The translations under genes were made by a program, and so were the position numbers. Below, piece by piece: positions 31,890-39,609 of a DNA stretch of 64,000 nt (positions are counted from its first letter, which is position 1; the number at the start of each line of letters is the position of its first letter). This stretch comes from Jejuia pallidilutea (lineage in GTDB: Bacteria > Bacteroidota > Bacteroidia > Flavobacteriales > Flavobacteriaceae), in NCBI RefSeq assembly GCF_002973595.1, contig NZ_PVEO01000002.1, forward strand, positions 186,001-250,000, written 5' to 3'. The notes beneath the pieces are model-generated. The model saw only the letters and a list, made by a program, of their open reading frames with translations. It did not search any database and was not told the DNA's origin.

Positions 31890-32693
31890 ATGAAAATTAA
31901 ACATTCCTTTTTAATTCTATTTTGCTCAATTGTATTTAGTTGTTTCTCACAAACTAACAGAAAAGAAAACACTATTAATTTTAAAATAAAAGGAACTGGA
32001 AGTCCTGTTGTGGTATTTGAATCTGGTCTTGGAGAAAATTTAGAAGGTTGGAAACAAGTTCAAGACAGTATTTCTAAAATCACCACTACAATAAGTTACG
32101 ACAGACTTGGTTTAGGCAAATCTTCTACAACCGAAAAAGCTAGAACTATAGATAATCTTGTAACTGAGCTAAATAGTTTCCTTGAAGACAACAAAATTAA
32201 AGAACCATACATTTTAGTTGGGCACTCACTAGGCGGTTTTATTGTACGAAAATTTCAAAATTCATATCCTGAAAAAGTGAAAGGATTAGTATTGGTCGAC
32301 CCATCTCACGAAAAACTAATGGAAAGTATATTAGCAACTAAATCTAAGGAAGAAGCAGAAATGATGACTAATGGTATGAATGGTTTTTATGCTAATCAAC
32401 CAATCGCTATTCAAAATGAATTTAAAGAATTACCGAATATGCAAAAGGAACTGAAAACAATTGATTTTCCAAAGGACATACCAATTACACTACTTGCGTC
32501 TTATCAAGTTCCACCACCATTTAAGCCTGAAGATGTAAAAATTAAGAAAGAGCTATTTAATAATTGGATTGAAGATAGGCCAAAAGCAAAACTTATAAGT
32601 ACAGTTAAAAGCGGACATTACATACATTATTCAGAACCAACAATTGTAATTAACGCAGTAATTGAGATGATTAAAAATGTAAAAAACAAATAA
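31890..32693 (+). CDS. Cassette 4: alpha/beta-hydrolase lipoprotein
   Basis: The start is ATG 31890; the earlier in-frame start adds eight residues that break the signal. The 267-residue product has a lipoprotein signal ending VFSC (Cys18). The alpha/beta-hydrolase fold then shows ESGLGENLEGW (oxyanion side), YDRLGLGKSS, GHSLGGF with nucleophile Ser113, VLVDPSHE with a probable acid at Asp137, and SGHYIHYSEP carrying the catalytic His. All three triad positions are present. It would be membrane anchored in the periplasm or at the outer membrane and act as an esterase or similar hydrolase. The substrate is unknown. Confidence 0.88.
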   Translation: MKIKHSFLILFCSIVFSCFSQTNRKENTINFKIKGTGSPVVVFESGLGENLEGWKQVQDSISKITTTISYDRLGLGKSSTTEKARTIDNLVTELNSFLEDNKIKEPYILVGHSLGGFIVRKFQNSYPEKVKGLVLVDPSHEKLMESILATKSKEEAEMMTNGMNGFYANQPIAIQNEFKELPNMQKELKTIDFPKDIPITLLASYQVPPPFKPEDVKIKKELFNNWIEDRPKAKLISTVKSGHYIHYSEPTIVINAVIEMIKNVKNK

Positions 32694-32704
32694 AAACTAT
32701 ACCT

Positions 32705-32758
32705 AAGAACAACCACAAGTAACAGCTTGTTTGTAGACAGTTAGTTTCTAACTAACTT
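32705..32758 (+). repeat. Imperfect palindrome between cassettes 4 and 5
   Basis: CTAAGAAC...CACAAG (32704-32719) and CTTGTTTG...CAGTTAG (32726-32754) face each other across a short loop, and the right end reads GTTAGTTTC. This resembles a short recombination site, but the left box is not the reverse complement of the start of cassette 4 (GTTAGTCCT). It may be a degenerate site or unrelated. Confidence 0.35.
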
Positions 32759-32797
32759 TTTAAAGTTCCGAATTCGAAATCATAAATAAATAATAAA

Positions 32798-33220
32798 ATG
32801 AATCTAAAACATCAAATTTTAATACTCGTTATTACAATGTTTAGCTTTAACAGTTACTCACAAATATCAACGTCCTTTTACCTAAACGACACCAATTCTA
32901 AAATTGCAATTGGTTATGAGTTTAATGAAAATTTATGGGGAGATTTTAGAATGTACTCTGGTACGAATATTGAAAATTTTACACCTGAGATTGTCTTAAA
33001 CTATAATTTTATAAAGAGAGCACTGTATGAAACTTATATTGGAGCAGGTTTATCTTTAAATAACATTAATGGAATTGTTTTACCCGTTGGAATTGGAATT
33101 AAACCGTTTGAAAACTTAAAAAAATTATCATTTAATATTGAATTAACCCCTACTTATGAAACGGATTTAAGCGACATATTAATACGTGGTTTTATAGGAA
33201 TAAGATACGTTTTAAAATAA
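32798..33220 (+). CDS. Cassette 5: small secreted beta-barrel-like protein
   Basis: The 140-residue protein has a signal peptide ending NSYSQ (about residue 22). Alternating hydrophobic and polar strands follow, with glycine and aromatic residues (KIAIGYEFNENLWGDFRMYSG, EIVLNYNFIKRALYETYIGAGL) and a C-terminal strand IRGFIGIRYVLK. The layout fits a small outer-membrane beta-barrel of about eight strands or a truncated one. I do not recognise a specific family. It lies in the right part of the cassette region, where the boundaries are less clear. Confidence 0.65.
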   Translation: MNLKHQILILVITMFSFNSYSQISTSFYLNDTNSKIAIGYEFNENLWGDFRMYSGTNIENFTPEIVLNYNFIKRALYETYIGAGLSLNNINGIVLPVGIGIKPFENLKKLSFNIELTPTYETDLSDILIRGFIGIRYVLK

Positions 33221-33391
33221 AACGTAGTAAACCTAAGTACCATGGCAGAAAAACAATTAAAAATCGCATTAATTTATCACAAAAGCCCTGTTAGTGTATA
33301 GCGTTGTTTTATAAAAAACTTTAACCAAGCACTAAATGAATAATTTTAGGCATAACTGAAAAAGTTTAAACGAGTTCCGTAACAAAAATTA

Positions 33392-33399
33392 TATCTTTG
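33392..33399 (+). promoter_or_regulatory. -7 box (TATCTTTG) of the pRiA4b-like gene
   Basis: TATCTTTG fits the TAnnTTTG consensus and ends 19 bases before the ATG at 33419. It marks the return to chromosomal backbone genes right of the cassettes. Confidence 0.6.
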
Positions 33400-33418
33400 C
33401 ACCTCAATTTTTTTTGTT

Positions 33419-33931
33419 ATGATTTATAGATTTAGAGTCATTTTAGATAATGATACCGAAGACGATATTTTTCGCGATTTAGAAATTCGTGAAACCGACT
33501 CTTTAGAAGACCTACACAACATTATTACCCAATCTTTTGGGTTTGATGGTACGGAAATGGCTTCTTTTTACATTAGCAACGACCAGTGGGACCAAGGTGA
33601 GGAAATATCTTTATTTGATTTAAGTGATAATGGTACTGCACGTTTAATGAACGAAACCGAAATTTCTGCTGTAGTACACGAAGCGCAAACCAAACTAATT
33701 TATGTGTACGACTTTTTAAGCATGTGGACCTTTTATGTTGAACTGGCAGAAATTGTTGATGTTGTTGAAGGACACGACTACCCCAACCTAATGTTTGTAC
33801 AGGGGCAAGTACCCGATACTGCACCAGACCGTGTGTTTGAAGCCGAAGGTGGCGACGATTTTAACGATTTTGATGATGATATTGATGTTGAGGACTACGA
33901 CAATTTAGACTTCGACGAAAATTGGAATTAA
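33419..33931 (+). CDS. Plasmid pRiA4b ORF-3 family protein
   Basis: The 170-residue protein matches the pRiA4b ORF-3-like family (also described as IS1096 passenger TnpR-like). It starts with IYRFRVILDNDTEDDIFRDLEI, followed by LEDLHNIITQSFGFDG, MASFYISNDQWDQGEE and LIYVYDFLSMWTFYVELAEI. The C-terminal 35 residues are almost purely acidic (Asp, Glu). Function is unknown. The family occurs on plasmids and chromosomes, and in Bacteroidota it is common as a chromosomal gene. Its stop overlaps by four bases the end of the convergent gene on the other strand. Confidence 0.85.
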   Translation: MIYRFRVILDNDTEDDIFRDLEIRETDSLEDLHNIITQSFGFDGTEMASFYISNDQWDQGEEISLFDLSDNGTARLMNETEISAVVHEAQTKLIYVYDFLSMWTFYVELAEIVDVVEGHDYPNLMFVQGQVPDTAPDRVFEAEGGDDFNDFDDDIDVEDYDNLDFDENWN

Positions 33932-35001
33932 ACACGTTTTCGCATAACATGCAACGGGTTTACGTTTTCGTAGTTATGCACCAAAAACTCTAAAGCCTTT
34001 TCTAAAATATCGCCCATAGTTTTACATTTCTTGAAATTTACATCGTGCGTAAACTCAAAAATTTTCATTTTTAATAAATCTATGTGCTCTTTTTTAGAGA
34101 TATTATCTACCACAATACACTCTAAAAGCTCATTAATGCGGGCATTGTAACTTTTTAAGCGTTTTACCAGTATAGAACGTTCTTCAATTTTATACTGTTC
34201 TATAGATAACTTTTGAAACGACCCTGAAACTATTTTTACCATTTCTACGTTTTCTTTAAAAAACTGCGGACGGTAAATATTAAACTTGCCTTCGTAACAT
34301 TGCTGGTCGAAATCTATTGCCCTAATCTTATAAACCACTTTATCAAAATCGTGCGTAGGTACAATAACATAATTGTACGAGCGCATATCGCCCAAAAGAC
34401 GAATCATACAACGCTCATTAAATTTTACAAACTCTTTTGCTATTTGTGCTTTTTCGCGCTTTGTACAATTGGGCAACATATCTTTTATAAATACATCTCC
34501 AGGAATACCTGCAATATGCTCCTCTATTAACGTGTTATCGCTTACTAAAAAATTTAAGTTGTAGGGCGATAACATGTGCTCTAGTTCTAAGCCGTAAATT
34601 CTAGATGCATCGGCTACCTTTACATAAAAATAGGTGTAATTATCGTTTAAAATATTTCTCACCTTTATTCTAAAAGGTTTAGAGTTTCCAAACGTACAGT
34701 AATCTATAGCATCTACACTTAAAAATGGAAAAATATCTTCATTCCCATCAGAATGTAAAATGGTATATACTTTTTTTAGCGAAGCATCTATCTCTTGTCT
34801 ATCAAATTCGCTGTAGTACACGCGTACCCATAGCGTATCTTCATCATCCTCATCCAACACTTCAATAGCGCCTTGAAATCTTAACAGATCATCGTACAAA
34901 ATAGGCAGTTTTAAGCTTCTACTATATTCAGAAAGATAGCTATCTAATTTATCTGAAATTGGGTAAGACGGTTTTTTTTTCGAAATTTTTAAATCATCCA
35001 T
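33928..35001 (-). CDS. Conserved hypothetical protein with weak kinase-like signature
   Basis: I do not know a named family for this 357-residue protein. I place its start at ATG 35001 because the TTG at 35019 lies inside a TAAATTTG promoter box. It is cytosolic and has no membrane segment. One region reads LLGDMRSYNYVIVP, then YKIRAIDFDQQCYEGK. The order Asp, Asn and then hydrophobic-Asp-Phe-Asp recalls the catalytic and metal-binding loops of HipA-like or aminoglycoside-type kinases. A helical half with many Lys and Glu follows. The kinase reading is a hypothesis from motif order only. It converges on the pRiA4b-like gene with a four-base overlap. Confidence 0.65.
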   Translation of the reverse strand: MDDLKISKKKPSYPISDKLDSYLSEYSRSLKLPILYDDLLRFQGAIEVLDEDDEDTLWVRVYYSEFDRQEIDASLKKVYTILHSDGNEDIFPFLSVDAIDYCTFGNSKPFRIKVRNILNDNYTYFYVKVADASRIYGLELEHMLSPYNLNFLVSDNTLIEEHIAGIPGDVFIKDMLPNCTKREKAQIAKEFVKFNERCMIRLLGDMRSYNYVIVPTHDFDKVVYKIRAIDFDQQCYEGKFNIYRPQFFKENVEMVKIVSGSFQKLSIEQYKIEERSILVKRLKSYNARINELLECIVVDNISKKEHIDLLKMKIFEFTHDVNFKKCKTMGDILEKALEFLVHNYENVNPLHVMRKRV

Positions 35002-35016
35002 ATCTTTAACATTATT

Positions 35017-35024
35017 CAAATTTA
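35017..35024 (-). promoter_or_regulatory. -7 box (TAAATTTG) on the minus strand
   Basis: Reading the minus strand, TAAATTTG matches TAnnTTTG and ends 15 bases before the ATG at 35001. It includes the TTG that would otherwise look like a longer start, which decides the start in favour of ATG 35001. Confidence 0.55.
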
Positions 35025-35123
35025 AGATTTTCTTTGCATTAATGTAACAAAAACAGCAGACCTTCGTCTTAATTACATAACTAATCTATAACTGAATTTA
35101 TTTCGGTTTAAATCTTTTTACGT

Positions 35124-36020
35124 TTGGAACCCATTTTAACAATAAACAATCTTACCAAAAAATTTGGTTATCTCACGGCAGTTAAAGACCTCTCATTCAC
35201 CATAAATAAAGGTAATGTTTACGGTATTTTAGGACCTAATGGCAGTGGAAAATCTACCACATTGGGCATAGTGCTAAATGTTGTAAACAAAACATCGGGC
35301 GATTTTAAGTGGTTTGATGGCAATACAACAACCCACGATGCGCTTAAAAAAGTTGGTGCCATTATTGAAAGACCAAACTTTTATCCTTATATGACTGCGT
35401 ACCAAAACCTAAAACTGGTTTGTAAAATTAAAGGCGTAAGCCCTAATAAGATTGATGAAAAACTAGAAGTGGTTGGCTTATTGGAACGTAAAAACAGCAA
35501 GTTTAGAACATATTCCTTAGGGATGAAACAACGCTTAGCCATTGCCTCTGCCCTATTAAACGATCCTGAAATTTTAATTTTAGACGAACCTACAAATGGC
35601 TTAGACCCACAGGGAATCCATCAAATACGACAAATAATTAAGGATATTGCCCAACAAGGCACAACCATTTTATTGGCGTCTCACTTGCTGGATGAAGTAG
35701 AAAAAGTATGCTCGCACGTTGTGGTGTTGCGTAAAGGTGTAAAACTATATTCTGGCAGAGTTGACGAAATGATTTCTAGCCATGGTTTTTTTGAGCTAAA
35801 GTGTAACAATCAAAAAGCGCTTTTGGATGTTATTGAAAAAGACCCCGTTTTTGGTAAAGTAAAAACCAACGACGATTTAGTTACGGCTTTTTTAAATGAA
35901 CCGTTGAGTTCTGAAGACTTTAACAAGCAACTTTTTGAAAAAGGCATTGTATTAACCCATTTAGTACAACGTAAGGAAAGCCTTGAAGAACAATTTTTAC
36001 AACTAACCGATAACAACTAA
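35124..36020 (+). CDS. ABC transporter ATP-binding protein
   Basis: The 298-residue protein is a standard ABC ATPase. It has Walker A GPNGSGKST (about 38-46), the signature YSLGMKQRLAIAS, Walker B ILILDEPTNGLDP, and the switch His in LLASHLLDEVEK. The C-terminal 80 residues follow the pattern of DrrA/NatA-like exporters. The start is TTG 35124, directly in front of the conserved EPILTINNLTKKFG. An in-frame stop at 35109 leaves no ATG. A TACGTTTG string overlaps this TTG and looks like a -7 box, so either it is coincidental or the start is wrong. The permease follows after ten bases. The exported substrate is unknown. Confidence 0.92.
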   Translation: MEPILTINNLTKKFGYLTAVKDLSFTINKGNVYGILGPNGSGKSTTLGIVLNVVNKTSGDFKWFDGNTTTHDALKKVGAIIERPNFYPYMTAYQNLKLVCKIKGVSPNKIDEKLEVVGLLERKNSKFRTYSLGMKQRLAIASALLNDPEILILDEPTNGLDPQGIHQIRQIIKDIAQQGTTILLASHLLDEVEKVCSHVVVLRKGVKLYSGRVDEMISSHGFFELKCNNQKALLDVIEKDPVFGKVKTNDDLVTAFLNEPLSSEDFNKQLFEKGIVLTHLVQRKESLEEQFLQLTDNN

Positions 36021-36030
36021 CCCACTACCA

Positions 36031-36858
36031 ATGTTACGACTTTTACAACTAGAATTACAAAAGTTACTGCTTAACAAAACAAGTAAAGTACTTATTTTTA
36101 TATCGTTTATCTTACCGTTTTTTGTTATTCTTTTATCATCCCTTAAAATTAATGTTTTTGGTTTTTTTACTCTAGAATTGGGGGAACTAGGAGTTTTTAA
36201 TTTTCCTATAATCTGGCACCTAACTACATTTTTTTCATCACAGTTTAAATTCTTTTTTGCTATAGTAGTGGTAAGTATGATTGGGAATGAATACAGCAAC
36301 AAAACCTTAAAACAGAATTTAATAGATGGCTTGAGCAAAAAGGAATTTATCCTCTCTAAATTTTATACCATCGTATTCTTTTCGTTTGTGTCTACCATTT
36401 TAATTGGGTTAATATCGTTGTGTATTGGCTTGTATTATTCTAGCTATAATGAATTTGGCATTATTATTCAAGAAATAAACTTTTTGTTGGCATATTTTGT
36501 GAAACTAGTTGGCTTTTTTAGCCTATGTTTATTCTTAGGTATGCTAGTAAAACGTTCTGCTTTTGCTTTGGCATTTTTGTTTGTACTCTACATAGTTGAA
36601 TGGATTGTATTTTGGGGGTCTTATGAGATATTAGGAAATACCGAAAGTGCCTTTAAAGTAAAACGCTTTATGCCTTTAGAATCTATGTACAAACTTATAG
36701 ACCAACCTTTCCAGCGTGTTGCTATGACAAAATTTCCTGAAAAAGCTGAGTTGGTTTACGACTACGCCGTACATTGGCACGAAATAGTTATAGTTTTAGG
36801 TTGGACTGCACTATTCATCTTTTTATCGTATAGTTTATTAAAAAAGCGAGATTTATAA
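36031..36858 (+). CDS. ABC-2 type transporter permease subunit
   Basis: The 275-residue protein has six membrane segments and the ABC-2 pattern. It includes the N-terminal LLQLELQKLLLNKTSKVLIF helix, the conserved SMIGNEYSNKTLKQNLIDGLSKKEFILSK coupling segment (about 83-111) and a C-terminal YSLLKKRDL end. It lies ten bases behind the ATPase gene and together they form a simple two-component exporter, probably two copies of each subunit. Such pairs export lipids, antibiotics or peptides, or act in membrane stress responses. The substrate cannot be inferred here. A new promoter box begins right after its stop. Confidence 0.9.
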   Translation: MLRLLQLELQKLLLNKTSKVLIFISFILPFFVILLSSLKINVFGFFTLELGELGVFNFPIIWHLTTFFSSQFKFFFAIVVVSMIGNEYSNKTLKQNLIDGLSKKEFILSKFYTIVFFSFVSTILIGLISLCIGLYYSSYNEFGIIIQEINFLLAYFVKLVGFFSLCLFLGMLVKRSAFALAFLFVLYIVEWIVFWGSYEILGNTESAFKVKRFMPLESMYKLIDQPFQRVAMTKFPEKAELVYDYAVHWHEIVIVLGWTALFIFLSYSLLKKRDL

Positions 36859-36866
36859 TATCTTTG
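36859..36866 (+). promoter_or_regulatory. -7 box (TATCTTTG) of the T9SS surface-protein cluster
   Basis: TATCTTTG begins directly after the ABC permease stop codon and ends 21 bases before the ATG of the first large surface protein. It is a good match to the -7 consensus. Confidence 0.6.
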
Positions 36867-36887
36867 ATAGCGTTTGCTGTGTGAAAG

Positions 36888-39605
36888 ATGAAAAAAAAAA
36901 TTGTATTAGTTCTATTATGCATTACCACCTTAGGGTTACACGCCCAAAGACAGGCTGCTAATTGGTACTTTGGTGAAAATGCTGGTCTTAATTTTAATCT
37001 CGATAACAATAGTGTAAACGTTGTTACAGACGGACAATTAAATACTAGAGAAGGGTGTTCCAGCATCTCGGATGTACAAGGTAATTTATTATTCTATACC
37101 GATGGTGTTACCATTTGGAATAGAAACCATAATGTAATGTCCAATGGTACTGGCCTACATGGAGATTCCTCTAGTACGCAATCTGCAATAATTGTACCCA
37201 AACCCAATGATACCGACATCTTCTACGTATTTACGGTTGATAATTTTATTGATAATGTAAACCTAGGTCTTAACTACTCTATCGTAGATATGTCGTTAAA
37301 CGGTGGTTTAGGGTCGGTATCCACTAAAAACGTTAACCTATTAAAAAACTGCTCCGAAAAAATTACTGCTGTAGTAAAAGATTGTTTAAATGGCTCTTTC
37401 TGGCTTTTATCTTTTGCCTCATTAGATGGTACCGAGCCAGTGTATAATACCTTTCATGCTTTTGAAATTTCTAACACCGGTGTAAATACAAATTCTGTAA
37501 AATCTGCATTTCCAATTAATATAACAGATGCTAGAGGCTATTTAAAACTATCACCAGATGGTGAAAGACTAGCTTGTGCCAATGTAAGTGATGGCATGTT
37601 TATTTATGATTTTGATTCTGATACGGGCATAGTATCCAACCAAAAATCTGTAACCTTCAGTGCCCCTAACAACACTTTTTTTCCTTATGGTGTAGAGTTT
37701 TCACCAAATAGTAATTTGTTGTACATAAACGCTACAAACGATTTTTTCGATCAAAATCCAGCTATTTCCAATAATCCTGCTAATCATTTTGCAACCTTAT
37801 ATCAATTCGATTTAACTGCGACCAATTTTCAAACTACCGAAACCATTCTCGATGAGAGGCAATTATATAGAGGCGCTCTTCAACTTGGTCCGGACGGAAA
37901 AATATACAGAGCTTTAAGTGCCTCTTACTCGCAAGGTTTAAGCGGATTAAGCACTATAGAAAACCCAAACCAAGCTGGTATCGCTTGCGATTATAGGCAT
38001 AACAGTATTAATCTATCTCCTACACAATCGTCACAAGGACTACCGCCTTTTGTAGCTTCGTTTTTTAATGCACAAATTGATATTATAAAAAATGGGGAAA
38101 GCCAGATAAACTTAAATTTATGCGAAAACAGCACGTATACACTAACCTCTGAAATTGTTCCTGGGGCAACGTATAGCTGGACAAAAGATGATGTAGCGAT
38201 AACCAATAACACATTTGATTTATTAGTAACAGAAGCTGGCCATTACGAAGTGTTTATAGACCCCAACAATGGTGAATGTGCCATTGAAGGTCAGGCATTT
38301 GTTGTTTTTAACGAAAACCCCGTTGGATTTAACCATACACTATTGCAATGTGATGAAGACGGCACCAAAGATGGTTTAACATTATTTAATTTAGAAGAGG
38401 CTATTGTTAATTTAACAGGCGGTGTTGAGGGTTTATCTGCTAGATTTTATGAAGATCCTGCAAGAAGCGTTCCTGTTGTAGATGCCCAAATGTATTTTAA
38501 TAGTTCAAACCCACAAATAATTTATACCGAAGTTTATAATATTAAAACCGAGTGCAAAGTAGATGTAGAGCTAACCCTTGATGTTAGCGTTACAGATTCT
38601 TTTAACACCAATATTCCCGTTTGTGATGATGATGGTTTAGATGATGGTTTCTATGTATTTAACCTAACAAATGCAAATAGTGCTGTTACAAATGGGCTAC
38701 CTGCTGGTTTAAATATTACTTACTATGAAACGTATGAGGATGCCCTTTTAGAACTAAATAGTCTAAATGAAACTTACACCAATATTGAACCTTTTTCGCA
38801 AACCATTTATGCAAGAGTAGAAAACGATAATAATTGTTACGGCATAAGCGAAGTGATTTTAACCGTAAATAGCCTACCAGAAATTGAAAATAATGGGTTT
38901 GCAAATTATTGTACCAATTTTTTCCCAGAACCAATAGCAATTAATGCTGGCCTTATAGGTTCTAATTATTCTGATTTTACGTATAATTGGTCCACAGGAG
39001 CACAAACATATCAAATAGATATTAATGCTGCGGGCACTTATAATGTTACAGTTACCAACATCGTTACAGGGTGTTCATCTGAAAGAGTTGTAACGGTAGA
39101 TGCTTCTAATCTCGCAGTTTTTGAGTCTATTGAAGTGATAGATGTAACTCAAAACAACAAAATAACCGTAAATGTTTCAGGAGAAGGTGTTTATCAATTT
39201 AGCCTTATAAATAAAGTTGAAAGTATTACAATACCTTACCAAGACAGTAATATTTTTGAAAACGTAAAACCAGGAATTTATACCGTAGCGGTTAAGGATG
39301 TAGAAAATAATTGTGGTTTTGTTGAGGATGCTGTATCTGTAATTGGATTTCCCAAATTCTTCACTCCAAATAACGATGGGCAAAATGACACGTGGCAAGT
39401 GTACGGTGTATCTGAAATGTTTCAACCAGATACTAAAATCATGATTTATAATAGGTATGGTAAGCTTATGAAAGAACTATCACCACTGGGTGACGGTTGG
39501 GACGGTTTAATGAATGGGCAAATATTACCCTCAGACGACTATTGGTTCTCTGTTAAACTTCAAGATGGAAGAGTTTTTAAAGACCACTTTACATTAAAAA
39601 ACTAG
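36888..39605 (+). CDS. T9SS type B exported surface protein 1 (gliding-associated CTD)
   Basis: The 905-residue protein has a signal peptide ending LHAQ (about residue 19). Residues 22-400 form a beta-propeller-like region with NWYFGENAGLNF, CSSISDVQGNLLFYTDG, STQSAIIVPKP and LKLSPDGERLACAN. Then come an Ig-like or PKD-like segment, two CxxDG...FNL modules (QCDEDGTKDGLTLFNL and VCDDDGLDDGFYVFNL), another Ig-like domain with YNWSTGAQTY, and the type B sorting domain, FFTPNNDGQNDTW to DHFTLKN. It should cross the outer membrane through the type IX system and stay on the surface or be released. The second gene follows after four bases, so the two are one unit. Confidence 0.92.
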   Translation: MKKKIVLVLLCITTLGLHAQRQAANWYFGENAGLNFNLDNNSVNVVTDGQLNTREGCSSISDVQGNLLFYTDGVTIWNRNHNVMSNGTGLHGDSSSTQSAIIVPKPNDTDIFYVFTVDNFIDNVNLGLNYSIVDMSLNGGLGSVSTKNVNLLKNCSEKITAVVKDCLNGSFWLLSFASLDGTEPVYNTFHAFEISNTGVNTNSVKSAFPINITDARGYLKLSPDGERLACANVSDGMFIYDFDSDTGIVSNQKSVTFSAPNNTFFPYGVEFSPNSNLLYINATNDFFDQNPAISNNPANHFATLYQFDLTATNFQTTETILDERQLYRGALQLGPDGKIYRALSASYSQGLSGLSTIENPNQAGIACDYRHNSINLSPTQSSQGLPPFVASFFNAQIDIIKNGESQINLNLCENSTYTLTSEIVPGATYSWTKDDVAITNNTFDLLVTEAGHYEVFIDPNNGECAIEGQAFVVFNENPVGFNHTLLQCDEDGTKDGLTLFNLEEAIVNLTGGVEGLSARFYEDPARSVPVVDAQMYFNSSNPQIIYTEVYNIKTECKVDVELTLDVSVTDSFNTNIPVCDDDGLDDGFYVFNLTNANSAVTNGLPAGLNITYYETYEDALLELNSLNETYTNIEPFSQTIYARVENDNNCYGISEVILTVNSLPEIENNGFANYCTNFFPEPIAINAGLIGSNYSDFTYNWSTGAQTYQIDINAAGTYNVTVTNIVTGCSSERVVTVDASNLAVFESIEVIDVTQNNKITVNVSGEGVYQFSLINKVESITIPYQDSNIFENVKPGIYTVAVKDVENNCGFVEDAVSVIGFPKFFTPNNDGQNDTWQVYGVSEMFQPDTKIMIYNRYGKLMKELSPLGDGWDGLMNGQILPSDDYWFSVKLQDGRVFKDHFTLKN

Positions 39606-39609
39606 TAGA

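Noticed and set aside
29309-33220. Reading the 29-33 kb region as a prophage or transposon
   Set aside because: No phage, transposase or recombinase gene and no target-site duplication was found; the cassette-end symmetry explains the region better.
33242-33301. 19-codon open frame beginning MAEKQLKIAL
   Set aside because: It is too short to support, has no promoter box and shows no recognisable family. It may be a remnant at the array edge.
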